Assembly (NCBI GenBank): GCA_008711295.1
Contig: VUYV01000054.1
Coordinates: 2,540,595-2,604,594 of the forward strand
Length of the DNA: 64,000 nt
From: Anarhynchus alexandrinus
Taxonomy: Eukaryota; Chordata; Aves; Charadriiformes; Charadriidae
Direction of reading: 5' to 3'
Under the pieces are notes generated by a model, which had not been told where the DNA came from, made no database searches, and saw only the letters and a list, made by a program, of their open reading frames with translations. Position 1 is the stretch's first letter. Each line of letters opens with the position of its first letter. The position numbers were made by a program, and so were the translations under genes. Shown one piece after another: positions 10,401 to 24,149 of this stretch.

Positions 10401-13400
10401 AAAAAAAAAGAAAACGTGACCCTGCTACATCTTAAATAAAAGCCTGAAGTTCATCTCTAGCTCCCTCCTGTGACTCCTGCACACAGGCTGCTCTAAACCT
10501 GGCCTGAATAAAGCTTTACTTACGAAGCAGTATCCCACTGTCACTATGGGAATATTTATAGCTCCCAGTCATGTACTGGAAATACTTAATACACATATAA
10601 AGTAAAATGCGTCCAGATGCTTAAACGAGCATTGGCATCATATACAACACATACAGTTTGTCTGATTTCTGTGCCAGGCAACCTGGGAAAAACTCTGAAT
10701 CAAGAAGTGAAATCCCGATGCCGTTTCCATTCAAAGTCCGGATCCATCACACAAAAGCCCACCTTGCATCCCGGTTTTCACATCCACACTCACAGTCCAG
10801 CTGGCTCTGCCCTTTCGGGATGCTAAACCACTGCTGCCTCAGGGAAGGCAGCCCAAAGATCTGCCCCAGCCTGAACCCTAGCCTACATTTTATTTGCCCT
10901 GTAGGTTGCTTTCACTACACTGTATTTGGACATGTACCCTGTCACTCTGTGAGCCATTTTATGTATTTATAGATTTTATAACTTCCCCTTATTATATATT
11001 CAAAAGCAATATCCCTACTGCTAAGATGTCTTTATGCTCGTATTATTTATTCTGCTCACCTTTGCACCCACAACCCATCGATACTTCCCATGCCCCATTC
11101 CCAGACAGTGGTAGAGATCAGATCGGTTTTGAAGTGAAAGCACCGAATTCCTCATGGTTCAAAGCAAAAGGCTTTGACAGCAATGGATGCAACACAACCC
11201 CCTTGTTCTTTGGGACCTGCACTTCAACACAGCTACATACTTCTGCCCTCTTTTTCTCCACTGCACATCTACTGAGTAGGAGCTGGCAGCTTTTGGGTGG
11301 AGAGGACTTGTCGCTGTCACTTCTCCCTATGTGCCTCCCCACAAGCAGACCTCTGCTCCATGCACTCATAAGCCCCTTGCAGCCTGGGAAGCTGGGCAAA
11401 AACATTTCTGCATGGCAAACCATCGCTGGGGCTGTTCCCCCATGGCTTGCTGCCCCAAAAAGCTCCCCTGTACCCAGATGGATAAGCAATTCTGTTGGCT
11501 AAGCCCATCCCAAGCCCTGGATTGGTGGGACTGATTTCCTTCCATGCCAATGCCCTTTCCCATTGTCTTCTTGCCATTGCTCTGCCTGTTGTGCAAAGCT
11601 TGCAGAAATAACCTCAGAACAGTTTCTGGACTTTTTGCTGTAGGGATATTGCTAAATCATATTATTCTTGCTGTCATGCTAGAAAAAAAATTATCCACTT
11701 CAGTACAACCATTAACCATAATTAGTGCTCAGTTGCACAGACAATCTGGAACAGGGGGATCTGATCTTCTGCTACCAGTCAATAAATCTCTCCAAGAGCA
11801 CAGGGACCAGTCAGCAAAGTGAGCAATCACTCATTTCTGCTCCTGTAACTACTTTTAAATGCCCCAGCAAACAAGCTTGCAAAGAATATTTTCCCTATTT
11901 TTCTGTACCAGTTCCTGCATTGGTTTCTGTTCACAGCCAATGTCTCTTGGGTTTCCCTGGATCACCAGCCAGGGAGACTGAGAGCCAAGCACTTAGGAAG
12001 CCCTGACAGATGCAGCCCTAAGATATTTGGGTATCCAGGGCAGAAAAGCCCCCAGTCTCATAGCAAGTTGCTCCTGGCCCAAACCCTACGTGCTGGGCAG
12101 GTATAATACAAGGCCTGGGACCTGCAGTTTGTGCTGGGGCTCGCTGGGCTGCTGCAGCATCTTCTGCTCCTGGGGCTGCTCCCTTCCCAGCAGACACTTT
12201 ATAATCCTGCAGACCTTTTATAATCTCTGGTCCTCATCACCTAGCCAAAAAAATAAATAATCCAAAAGCCCCATCTAAAGCCTTTCACAACATTACAAGA
12301 CATTGCTCATGCCACTTGCTCCGAGCCATCTCCCATGGAATCTGCTCTCCCCAGCCCTGCAGGTTGGCTACACGACATCACTATCTCCTTCTGCAAAGGT
12401 TTTAAGGAGCTGATTTTGCCTCTAGGCTTAAGTTCATTTGCATTAAGATATCAGTTAACTCCCCCGTTGAATTTTTAAGTCTGCCTCTGTCTGAAAGATC
12501 CTGGACCCCTCCACGAGTGGTGCAGAAGTTGCCCTTCATGGCTTGCTCTTCTTGTACTGCTTCTACCTGGGTCTGTCCAGGGACATGTAACAGGACAGCA
12601 AGGCCTGCTGGTTGCTTTCCAGGCTCTTTGCTGGGCCTGCAGACATTCAGGATCAGCCAGAACAGCCCTGGAGCCCACAGGAGCCTACCGTAGCAGGAGC
12701 CTTCAAGGTACCATCCAGCCTGAATTTAGTCAAAATCCCATCTCGCTTCCCCTGGCTTGGGGCAGCATCCCACCTACTGAGAGGAGAAAGAACCCAAACC
12801 CATTAGGGAGAGTGTCAAAACTGGACCTTCCCTACTCAAAATTCAGTACAAAGTCTTGGGAAAACACTTAGGAAGAAGGTGAATGTCTGAGCCTGATCTT
12901 AAATAGGGCTCCTGGGCCCATGGCTGTGGGTGGTATGGGTCCCAGGTGAAGCTACTTGGGGTAGTTAAAGCCCATTAGTACCCTCAGGGCCCCAACACTC
13001 AAGCTGATGAGGTCAATTCCTCCCTTGGGCTTAATCTTGGTGCAGGTTAAAGAGCAGGTGAGAAGCATTTTAGTGAAATTAATCCAGCTCCTGTCCAAAA
13101 TGGCCCAGATGCAGCAAGAGATGCTTATGGCAGGAAGAGTTAAGAGCCCCAGACGGGGTTCAGCTGGATGTGGCCAGCTCTCTGTCACCAGGCTCACAGG
13201 GTGCAGTGGTCCAGGGCATGTTGTGGCTCCCTGTGCCCACAGCCATGACGCTGAGTGAGCCCAGAGCTGTGGGGTCCAGACTATGGGGAAAGCTGGCAGC
13301 TCTGCCCCAAATCCCACCCCACGCACAGCCCGGGTGCCAAGCACGGGTGGGTGGAAAGTGCATGGAGTGTACACCTGCCCTTCCTCTCCTTCCTTCACCC

Positions 13401-13429
13401 GCAGCCACCAAGCATCCTGCTCCCCGTTG
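7476..13429. other. Intergenic stretch, no gene recognised
   Basis: Open frames of up to about 200 codons occur but have no domain-like composition and overlap on both strands. No transposon with diagnostic ends is seen. The part next to the CpG-rich block (about 7476-7700) reads like unique regulatory DNA. Confidence 0.6.
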
Positions 13430-13489
13430 GCACCTCGGTCCGGGTACCGGCTCCTCCAGCAGCGCCCATAACCAGACCCACGCCGCTAC

Positions 13490-13870
13490 ATCAGCACCCC
13501 CCGGTAACCCACGCGGGGAGATTTGATGGTACCCAACTCGACCCTCTTCAGCCTCCCCTCGCTCCGGGGCTGAGCCCCACGGGGACCGGGCGGCGACCGG
13601 AGGCGTCGCGGCAGCCGCGGGCGCTCAGCTCCCTCTGCGGGCCGCGGAGAGGCTGCTCCGCCACCCGCCACCGCGGACTGGGGTTTTTAATGAAGCTGCC
13701 CACGGTCCAGCACGGAGCTGCCGTCCCCGGGGTTTGTTGCCGAGGCGGGAGGACTGAGACAAGCCACCGCCCCGCTCCCACACTGGCCGCGCACCTGAAC
13801 CCATCACCCCGTAAACTGGGGGAACAACCCCACGTCCCCCTGGGTGACGGCATCACCCCGATCCCGCCAC
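13490..13870. promoter_or_regulatory. Orphan CpG island
   Basis: A hand count gives about 34 CpGs in 13501-13800 at roughly 70% GC, an observed/expected ratio near 1. Flanking DNA is CpG-poor. The nearest known gene start is the FMO start, about 9 kb away. Long frames across it (for example 13255-13908 on plus) are expected from GC-rich sequence with few stops and look low-complexity. Best read as a promoter-like or regulatory island. Confidence 0.6.
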
Positions 13871-13909
13871 CTTCACAGAAACAGAGGAGTGAAAGTGCTG
13901 AGATTTAAG

Positions 13910-13929
13910 CCCCTGTTTAAATACAGGGG
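13910..13929. repeat. Short inverted repeat at the CpG-island edge
   Basis: Seven-base arms CCCCTGT and ACAGGGG flank a six-base TTAAAT loop, just past the CpG island. Confidence 0.5.
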
Positions 13930-14639
13930 TGCTCTTTAAAATTAGCTGCCAGTGCTGCAGCAACGGGCTCTTCTTTGCTTCTGCTGTTATAAGCAGCCCT
14001 CCAGCTTATGTGCTGCCCTGGGGCTGGGAAGATGCCCTGTCAGCCACCCACTCTTACCTGCTCCTCTCTCACAGCCTGGGCCTTCAAACACCTTCCCACT
14101 CACACTGGCAATGCTCCGGCTCATGCTCCGGGGATGCAGCATGGCAGCTGCTCTGCTGCACATCACCCACCCCCCACTCAGAAAACTCCCTCTCCTAAAG
14201 GTCAGGTTCTCACCTCCAAAAGATGATAGTGGCTCCAGCCAGTGGCTTATCGCTCCCTCTTTGTAATATGATCAATGCAGGTTTGTAAAAATACTCTTTC
14301 CATCCGCAGGTCCTTGTATGGTAGCTCCATCCCACCACAGGAAAAAACAACTCCTCAGCTCAAACTGCCTGTGAAGTCCTGAGTTTTTGCTCCAGAAGAA
14401 GGTTTCTCTTTTTCTTGCATCAGGCTATGATTTTGCAGCCCTGGTCAGCCACTGACTGCATTGCCAGCCTCAGCCCCTCCCGAAGGACACTTGGGTGCAT
14501 CAGCAAGGACTGTCACAGCGCCTGGCACCTGGGGATGAGGGGACAAAGGGATGGCACTGCCCCACCAGCCCTCACCCTCGGGGCTGCTTGGATGCGCACC
14601 AGCTCCAAGGCGGGGGAAGAAATCTCAAAGAGATGTTTC

Positions 14640-14960
14640 TGGGCTGATTAAAGTTAATTAGCTCAAATGATGCCTCTGAAGGGAAATGTTTCTTATTTCG
14701 GATCCCGCTGACTTGGGCCCAAGCCTGGTTTTCATAAGGCCAGTAACTGCAAACAGATAGGGCCCTTTCATTGGAAACAGGCAGCGCAGGATATAATTAA
14801 AGAAGTATGCACTGGCATCTCAAAGAACCGTTTTCAATTACTGCTATTTCAAGAGGATTAAGGGGAAATATTTTAAACAAGACCACTGCAAAAATAGATT
14901 TTGTTTGTCATTAGCTTTGAAATAATATTTGACTTAAGGGCTGAAATTTCCATATGCCCG
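14640..14960. promoter_or_regulatory. Candidate conserved non-coding element
   Basis: This is AT-rich unique sequence with TAATTA homeodomain cores at 14655-14660 and 14794-14799, a further CAATTA near 14836, and no coding potential. Constraint is inferred from composition only. Confidence 0.35.
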
Positions 14961-17900
14961 GTGTGCCTCTGGCGGCACTTTCCCAAAGGGCTGGGAAGAG
15001 GCTGATTCATAGCGGCACGGGAGTTGGGAGCAGAACTCCCTACATACAGCCCTATTTCCATATGGGAAATACCCTCCTTTTTCCCTGGCCAGTTTTCTCT
15101 CTGTGCCAGCCTGGAAGTGACGCACGGGGCAGCCTCAGACACGAGGAACACGCCGCAAGGGATTTGTTTGGTTCCCAGGCTGCACTTCGGGTGCTCTGGA
15201 GACACATTGCCACTGCCTTTGGATGGGAATAGCCTCCTGTGGAGGGAGTGATGGCTCCGTTGGTTCGTGTGATTTCCTTGGCCAGATACTCAGAGATACT
15301 CAGCTGTATCTCTGACCCTTGTGATTTGCTGCTGTATCTCTGCACAGCATGAACCCATGAGTGTGAATTCAGGCTGGTCTGTTCTGCCAGTGGCTACACT
15401 GGAAGATGCTGTTTTGCTGTAGTCACCGTGATAACAAAAAGATGCTGCTCCCAGCCTCCCTGTGTCTCTGCCTCTCCCAGCTCAGCCTGTACCTTCAGAA
15501 AGGGGATGAAGCTGGAGCTAAACACAGGAGTGGAGCAGCATCCATGACCCTCGCCTGGGAGTCCTTCTCTGGGCTGCAGGTGTAGAGCGTCTGCACAAGA
15601 CTAGAAACGGAGCCAAAAAGGGTAAGACAGGTTTGCCCTGTTTTCCCTCCCCACCCTTCCCAGTGTGTGGACAGGACACAGCCTGGGGTGTACGAAACTC
15701 AGTGTCATGTGGGGCAGAAGTGAGCAGCAGTCACACTGTAAGCACTGTAACGTTAGGATGAGGACCACCTCATCCAACCACAGACATCTCAGTGTCAGCA
15801 TTTGTTGAATACCTTCTGAGATACCTATCATAGGACAGACAATCAGGAGAAGTCGGTTACTACCCATATGAAAGGATCCCAAACTCATAGCTGCAGGTTC
15901 AACACCTAATTATCAGGCAACTCGAGGTCAATGAGGGTCTCCAAGCTTTGTTTGGCGTGGGCACATTCATCTTCCCTTTGCAGGGCTTGACTTCCCAGAA
16001 GAAAAGGCTGTTTCTCACAGCACCTAGGACAGTCAGGATCCTGGCTCCCCAGGGGCTCCTAAAGGACTGTGTGAAGTAGACAGCATGGGAAGGGCCCAGC
16101 CACAGAGTGGTGAGGACTCTCCACTGACATTTGCCCAGGGAGCTTATGAGGCTCAAGCAACAGAAACACTGGTCCTAGCAGGATCATGAGAAATCAGTTC
16201 TCTGCGCTATTTACAGAAACCAAGGACATATTTTTCCTTTCAGAAACACCGCAAGGAGGATGTTTCTCATGGCTGTTGAGAAAGAGGGGTCCACCTCGGG
16301 GAATAGCATGGGTTGGGGTGCGTAAGCTTGGGGCAGCAAGGCAACACATCAAAGAGAGCCAAGGACACCAAAAATGGAGTTTGGTCACTTCTATGTCAAA
16401 GTGCAGGGCTGTTGGCACCAGCTCAGACTCTTGTATGTGAGAGGAGCATCAACAGGCTGCAGAGATATCTAACGAGCAGAGGCACCAACCGACACCTCCT
16501 CTCGATGTGCACGGGCCAGGGACATTCCCAAATGCATGGCAGTTGGGTCCAGGGCACACGTAACAGCTTTCCTGTCCCACAAAGCAACTGATGGGCAATG
16601 AAAAGGCTGTAAGGGGTGGGCTACCTACCATGTCAATGGACCTACATGACCCAAAGGGTTACCCAAAGTGCTTTGTATCTCCAGAGCTGCAGGCTTCAGG
16701 CAGCATGAGAAGCTCAGAGGGCTCCATCTTGGCCACAAAGCCTCCAAACACACCACAAGAACTAGTGGAAGAGAGAAAATAGCACACAAAACCACATTGG
16801 GTCAAATAAGTAAGCCTACACCCATGGAGATTTCACGCTGTTAGCAGCTCTTGGGTGGCTGTTGGGCTAAAAGCACCTGGGAGGAGGCCACCAGCCCTGG
16901 GAACTGGGGACCAGGAGATGCACCTTCTGCTTAAAGCTTAGAGCAAAAGCATAGCTACAAAGACTTGCAAAAATAGCATCACTCAGAAGCCAGACAGCAG
17001 GGGGAGGAGGGCATATGTAGGAGGGCGTATGTCTGCAAAGATGGGTAAAGAAAATGGATAGTATAAGCAAAGAACAGCATGGGCAGAAGGCTGAAGAAAT
17101 GCCTCCTTTCCATGTGCAGTATTCCAGTCCCTGTAAAATCCAAGTGGATTTCATCCACTTGGTGCAATCAATTCTCCTGTAGGTAATCCATCATCGTCTC
17201 ATGGAGCCCCCAGTGCCACTTCCAGTGATTTCATGTCAGTCCTGTGCCCACGCCGACAGGCAGCACAGCCCAGAGAAGGGCACACAGCAGGAGGGCTGCC
17301 AGCAGCCTCCCCCTATACCCCATACGCTGCTGGGTGCCACCCCACACCATTGGTCCCTCCTGACTGCTGGTTTCCAGCACAGCAACGAGCTTCAGATTGT
17401 GGCTCTATGGTTTCCACTTCTGCTGCCCCCTCCTAGGCATGCAGCATCATGGCCCCATCTCTGACCCCATCTCCATCCTCAACCTATTCCCCAACTCCTC
17501 TCCAAAGAGCTGCTGTTTGATCTTTCTCCTCCCAGCTGTCCTACGCATCTCCAGCCATTCCCACTGCTCCCATCCAGCCTTTTGCCATCTTTCCTGGGGC
17601 AAGGCAGAGCCAGGGCTACAGGACCAGCCTTGAGAGCCCCAAGTCCATGCACAGGTACTGGCCCACGGTCCTGCATCAAATCCCCAGAAATCACCCACTG
17701 GCAGAGGAGGGGAGGACATGGCCAAGCAAGAGACGCACTACCCTCCCTCACCCCTGCCCACCTTCCTCCCTTCTCACACCACAGCCACTCCGTCCCCTCT
17801 GCATCACTGCCAGGCATCGATCAGCCGATGGATGTGCTCTGTACTATCCCTGGCATGGGTCCGAGTCAGTCCTGGTGCTTGCCAACCATTTATAAGACCA

Positions 17901-20900
17901 CAAAGCATCACCACGATCCCCGTCAGTACCGATTCCTCCCACCACGGGGCCGGGCGGCCTCTCTCAAGGCTCCTGTGAGCCCTCCAGGAAATATCCCGTG
18001 GAGAACAAAATTAGATGTCAAAGAGCAGAAGGATTTCAGCTCTGGCTGAGCTCTGGCAGGTCCCCAAAGCTGGGAAGGAGAAAAGTGTTATGAAAACACT
18101 CATCAGAAGGCGGTGAGAAATTAGACGTAGGTCACTTGAACTCCAGCCCTGAGGAAAGGGGTCAAGCCTACAGGGTAAAGCCCAGCTGGATGGGAAGAAG
18201 CCAGCAGTTTTTTTGGAGGAGGAACAGCTTGGTTTGTTAATTTGATGACATCCCCTAGGCCGGGTTTTTCTTCCACTTGGGATTACAGGTCTGGACCTAC
18301 TTGTTCTTTCCCGCCCGAGTGGGGATGGCAGTGCCTCTCTTGCCAACAGAGCCATCACAGAGCAGCTCATGCCTGTGTGTGGTTCTTAGATTTTGGGCAT
18401 GGGCCACCCATCTGGCAGCGCTGTTGGGTGATTTTACTAGACGAAGCACAAGAGCTGCTCGCCTGTAGGATGCAAACAGGTTGGGCATTAATGACATGGT
18501 CCAGCCCAGGAGACTGGGACTGTAGGTCTAGTATGAGCTAGCAGCAGTGTGATGTGAATCTCCTTTTAACACATATTTTGGTAACTGTGGAGTGGTTTTC
18601 TGACCGCTATTTGACAGCCTTTCACAGATGTCGAACTTCCACTTTCAAAAGCAATTGATTTTTGAGCACATTATCTCAAAGGGACTTGGTCTCCCAAGAG
18701 AAACTTCCTTTTGAAAACAGTTTCCTAAAGCTCTTGGGGCACTTGCAAGATGTTTTGCTTTTATATTATCATTTTTAAAGAGCCTTTAGAGGATGATGTG
18801 AAGCAATGGATAGGACCCCATGAACAAGTTAAGTTATCAGCAGTCCTTGTGCTTATTTCTTTCCGTGGAAAAAAGTCCTTTTTCACTTTCAACTGTTTAG
18901 AGTGGCTGCCGGCACCAACAGAGCCCACAAAACATTTCACCTACCTGGTCGTGCATATTTTGGACGTGTTACTGAGTGGATTGACTGATGGGTTGATCTC
19001 CTGAGCTCTTCAAATAATGTTGCAAATGTTTTTTGAGAGAAGCACAGCATCACTGGAGATGAAAGAGAAGTATTGGTTTTGGTGGCTTGCATGTGTAAGT
19101 GTTCACTTTGAAATCATGGCCTTTTGGGAATGGGATAGGTTAACTCCTAAAAGATGCCGCTTTCTACCCCGAGGCATCCTGAGGGAGTGTTTGGACCAGT
19201 CCTGAACACAGCCCTGGAAACTGTCCAGAGACAGCATTTCCTTGCACATCCCCCAGGAGGTTACTCCATCCAGGTCCATGCAGCGCCGATAGGCAGTCAA
19301 GTTTATTCTCCCTCTGCTTCCAGCTCCAGCCTACCCTGGAAAGACCAGCATCCTTGCAAGAGCTACTTCTTGGGAGATTTATAGCTCAGCTCGGCGGCCG
19401 TACACAGTTCAGAGTTTACATAAACGCTGGGCACAGTCCCAGCGCTGGGTGCTGACTCAGGCACCCGCCCATGCGATGCTCCCACGTCACCGGTTCAAAC
19501 GGGCCACACAGAGCAACTGTGCTGACATTTCACGCTGTCACGGACCGTAACAGTCACCAGAGCAGCCAAATCACTGGGCTTCGCGTCCTGGAGAGAAGGG
19601 GTTTTAAATCTTCCCCTCCCCAGCCCCTGACCTCAAGCAAACACAACGTAATTGGGTTGTCCCAGTTGGCGACGGGTTTGATTCATTTTCCTGTGGGGAG
19701 ATCTCTCCGGCTGGTTGCACAAAGCGGCTCCACGGTCCTGGCTCAGTTTCCAGCGCCTGGAAAAGGACCGGCTCCCAGGAGCCCCGCTGCAGCCCAGCAG
19801 TGCCTGTCCAGGCACCGCTGACCCCTGGGACACCATCATGGGTGATAGCAGGTCAAAAGGCTGATGCAGAATAATGGTCACACCTGTGCTTCAGGAGGAA
19901 AAAAAAGTAGTATTCTCCACTGCAAGAAAAGACCAAGTGTGAGAAGCGAGGGAGACTCCCAAGATGAGTGAGAAGGGCACCCTTGCTCCAGCTGCTGAAG
20001 GAGAGGGTAACAGGAAGGAGATGCTGTAAATCCTCCCCATTATGCAGATGCCTGCTGCAGCTCCATGGGTGGATTCATGACTTCCAGCCTGGGCACTGCT
20101 GTCACAGACCCCACTCCAGCTCGAGACGGGGATTCCTTTGCAGCCTGGGATGCTAAAATATGGCACAGAAAGGCTTTTTTTTTTTTTCTTTTTTCCTTAC
20201 CCAAGATATCAAAAAGCTCCATTATTTCTTAGCCATGATGGTGCATGGTATTTAATTTTATACCTCACCGTGGGTTTTGGGAGCTGCCCGGTTCTCATAA
20301 GCCTGCCTTGTGTATGTGTATCTCTATTCCCCTCCCGGGAAGCGCCCCCCACCCTTCCTGAGATGTGGAAGCTGCAAATGCCATAGCACCATCTGGCTGC
20401 AGCAGAAAAACGGTCCTTTCTGCAGCAGTTAGGCTGATGCCCCAACTCCTCACCCTGCATCTGAACAGAGCCTCCCGTATCCGCTCTTCCTGGCCGCATC
20501 TCCGTTCCTGGAAACTCAAGGCACAGCCACAAGCCGTAGACCTGTTTATGACTTGTTGTACAAACATGATAAATGGCTGCTCAGAAAACATCTCCTCTGT
20601 GCTGCTCCTCATATGCTCCTTGCCTGCATTTTAATAAGCTAATGTTTGGGAATAGTTAAGTAGCTGTCTTGACTTGTTTAACTCAATAGCCACAGATATT
20701 TCACTGAGCTGACACGGGATTTATGTCTCAATAATGCAATAATGTTTGGTAAGCATCGCGGTTTCGGGGAGATTTATGTCCCATCAGCAATCCGAGAGGG
20801 ATTTATTGGGCCCGTCAGAGGTAGGGTTACAGGAGGTGCCGTCTGAGAGACACCAAGAGCCCTGTGTCTTACTGCTCGAGAGCGACTCCTTGGAGAGGCC

Positions 20901-22966
20901 AAGTCCTGGAGTGTTGTAGCCTGCTGACATATTGCCCTGCTAATGTTTTTCATTAATAAAACTAAACACAAGGGCTAAGGGAGCTGCCTGGTGATGGAAA
21001 GCATTTTGTAACGTGTTTCCCTTCTTCCAGCTCTATGATGGGTGACAGAGGGTGGTGGGGAAGCCACCACAACCCAACCCCCAGGAGGGAAGCCATGCCC
21101 ATCACCTGGCTCATGTTCCATCTGGGAAGAGGCCAGGGGTGACCACGCTGCCGCCACGTTGTCCTTTGGAGCTGCCCCTCATGGGGTCATAACCGGCCGT
21201 TGACAAGAGCCTTGAGGCAGCAGTACGATGCCTGGAGCAGGGGTGAAGCCCAAGACGCAGCAGTAGGGCTACAGGATATCCATTTCCAAGAGATGGAGAA
21301 GGACCATGTCTCCCAATCACTGTCCAAACCAAACATTTAACAATGCTGCCATTTAAGTGCCAACCGTATGAGTTAGGGACGAGCTGCATTACAAACAAAC
21401 GTAAATTCAGTCTTGCAGGTGACTTTCCAGAGCAGTCCTGGTATGACAGAGCTCCTGTGTCTGGGCTTTCCCAGGGTATGCTGGCTAGAAACCAAATCCT
21501 CATCTCCAGCGAGTTCAGGAGATCTTTCTCTCTGCTGGGACAGCCTCCTTAACTGGTTTTTGACTGCTAGAGGTTTGATCGGTGTCTCTGCAATTTTCCT
21601 GTCAGAGGTTTCCTGCCAGAAATCAAGCCAAAGAAATCCTTGAATGTACAAGGGGAAAAAAAGAAAATTTTTCCTTTGTTTAGGAGAGCTGGCAAAGTCT
21701 GTGTAAACTTCTCAAAGTGTGGTAGACCTGTGGGAGGCTCAGTTGCACCCCAGGACATAAGCTCTGGAGCATTACTCTTCCTTGAGTTCCAACAGCCGAT
21801 GTACTTCCCAAGACAAATTTCTTCAGGTTGAAATTGTTACCTCCGGGGTCTCAAACTAGACATACATCATAAGCAAGATTCATATGATTAAAATAATTGT
21901 AATAAAGTGATTGATTCTGCAAGAAACAGGTGCTGGAGTGAGAAACAAGGCTCCAGAGCAGAGCGTTGGAGCTGCTGAGCTGAAGGAGCACAGTGCTGGG
22001 AGCTGCATCATCTTTGCTTTCCAGCTCTCATGGTGACAGAATAAAACAGGTCAGGTTTGATGAGAATTAAAGTAGCTTTACATGCTGTTTCACTCCTGGC
22101 AGTTATTAGGACAAGTTTGGTCTTTACTTCTGCAAACAATGGCGCCAAATTTCCTGTAACGAAGCTGTGTTTGGCAGCACCATGACTTGTTCAGCTTCAT
22201 CAAGAGGAGACCAGGACATGCTTTGGCTGCTCCATTCAGCAGCCCTTTGGCTTGAGGGTAGCATTTACTGATTGGAGAATTGTCCAAATATCCTTCAAGC
22301 AGACCCTGCACTGAGCTGCAGAGCTCAGCTGGAAGGAAAGAAACCTGTTGTATGGTTGGATACATCCATACAACATCAGGATACATCAGGATGGATACGT
22401 CTAATCCTGAGATGCTGAGAGATGGAGTAAAGCAACTTATATCTCCTAGGAATGACCAAAAAAAAAAAAAAAGGAAAAAATAAAGGGTATCAAAAGATTA
22501 AAAATCTCCTTCCTCACTGTCCAGTTTTTGATCAACTGCTCTGAGCGGGCTCTGGCACCAGAAGGAGCCGGCGCTCCCTGCTTTGAAAAAAGTCATTGCT
22601 TTTGTTGTTAACGTGGGAATTGTTATTAATCACCAAGTGTACGTGTCCCTGTTACTCATTCATAATGAGACACAACCGACCGCGCTGCCATCCCAGCCAG
22701 CAGGCCAGCTTCTTCAAGCAGTGTTTGGTTAATGACCCATACCTTGAAGGTATCCCAGGAAAAACAAGCCTAGGCAGAGTCATCCAATGTCGGATAAACC
22801 ATGAATGTTAGATTTCATTAAAACAGTGATGTTTGAGTACATAAGAGTTTTGGAGGGGGTTTTCACATTTTCAGTCTTCTCTTGAAAAATTTTGGATTTG
22901 TTTGTTCAGTGTATATTTTGGCCAGGAAAAACAATTTTTTTACTTTTTAAATAAGTCCTTCCAACT

Positions 22967-23003
22967 CTTTTTTTCTTTTTTTTTTCTTTTTCTTTTTTTT
23001 TTT
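22967..23003. repeat. T-rich low-complexity tract
   Basis: A run of T interrupted by single C residues, simple sequence. Confidence 0.85.
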
Positions 23004-23965
23004 AAGGTAGGAAAGGTGAACAAAAAGCATGGAAAGAAAGCAGCTTTTCAGCCACAGTAACACAAACTCATCCTTCCTCCCTTTCAGAAAATGACCATTT
23101 GGGACAAAAGCCCCCATTGCACCATCCGGGTGCGGGGACAGAAGGGCTCATCCCAGCTCTCTCCAATGGGGTTCCCCAGCTCTTGCATGGTTCCAACCTT
23201 AGCACACAGCAGACCCTCCCTCCAGGCTCTGCTCACACTCACTCCATCTCTCCCCAGGACCTACCCCCCTTCTCCATCCCTTCCTCTTTCTTTTCCCCTT
23301 TTTCCTTTTGCTGCCCCAGTGGAGCTGTGCTACCTGTTAGCATTTGATGAAGAAAAGAGCATGTGCGGTGGCCAGATGGAAGAGCAGAACCTGGACCTTC
23401 AGAAGGCAACCACAGGTGTATCGGTGCTGTGAGGTCCAAGTGGGAGGCAACGTCACAGCTCTGTTGCGGGTCCACGTGCAAACCGTCCCACATGCAGCAA
23501 CACGAGGAGTGTGGTGTGCCTGTGCTCTGCTGCAAATGCACTGCCAAGGGAAGCCCACGCCAGATGGTGTCCTTCCTCAAGGTCCCACTAGGGCTCCTCT
23601 AAGCAGGATGAGACCCTGCAGGAGAGGAGACACGCAAACCAACCAAATCAAATCTCACCACCGCTGTCCCGATTCTTTCAACTACAGCTGTAACTCTGCG
23701 TGCATTAGTGCAGCGCAAGCAAACATTAATTGCATGTGTGCAGCACATGCAACACACATTCTCCAAACACACACTTTTGAGGACATGCACTTTCCCACTG
23801 CCATTAAGCGTATGCATCTCCCTGTTGGTTTCAACAAAGACAATGCACGCAACAAAATTAGCTTGAAGTTACACACAGGCAGCAAAGCCATCTCCTCAAT
23901 GGAAAGCTGTTGAATGGGACCCACCTTTGCATGCACAGCTTCCTTGGGTTTTGTGGGGGGGGTAT

Positions 23966-23981
23966 ACACACACGTGTGTGT
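23966..23981. repeat. 16-base perfect palindrome with central CACGTG
   Basis: ACACACACGTGTGTGT reads identically on both strands and contains an E-box. It is probably a small AC/GT simple repeat. Confidence 0.6.
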
Positions 23982-24149
23982 GGCTGCATGGGCACATTTG
24001 TGCTTATGCCCTCCCTGTGCCACCTTGGCCACCTGTGCTGGGATGGCAGGGGCTGAAGATTGACCACAGCATTGAAGGCGCTGCCAGGGATCCCATGCAG
24101 CGGACAGAGAGCGAATGTCCTGGCACCGTTAGGGGTCTATGATGTGGTT

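Larger units (their letters stand above)
14961..24140. other. Intergenic stretch, no gene recognised
   Basis: No exon with recognisable protein similarity was found. A pyrimidine tract at about 22967-23003 and the AT-rich, unique-looking segment at 20640-20960 are the only structures that stand out. Confidence 0.55.

Noticed and set aside
10894..11502. 202-codon open frame on plus
   Set aside because: Composition looks like translated intergenic DNA and no motif is recognisable.
13255..13908. 217-codon open frame on plus across the CpG island
   Set aside because: Pro/Arg/Ser-rich composition, competing frames on the other strand, and no domain. Stops are rare in GC-rich DNA, so the length is not evidence of coding.
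23344..23913. 189-codon open frame on plus with many Cys and His
   Set aside because: Cys/His spacing does not fit a zinc finger or other known fold. It arises from GCA/TGC-rich sequence.
23966..23981. E-box palindrome as a regulatory site
   Set aside because: It lies in an AC/GT simple repeat, where such palindromes arise by chance.
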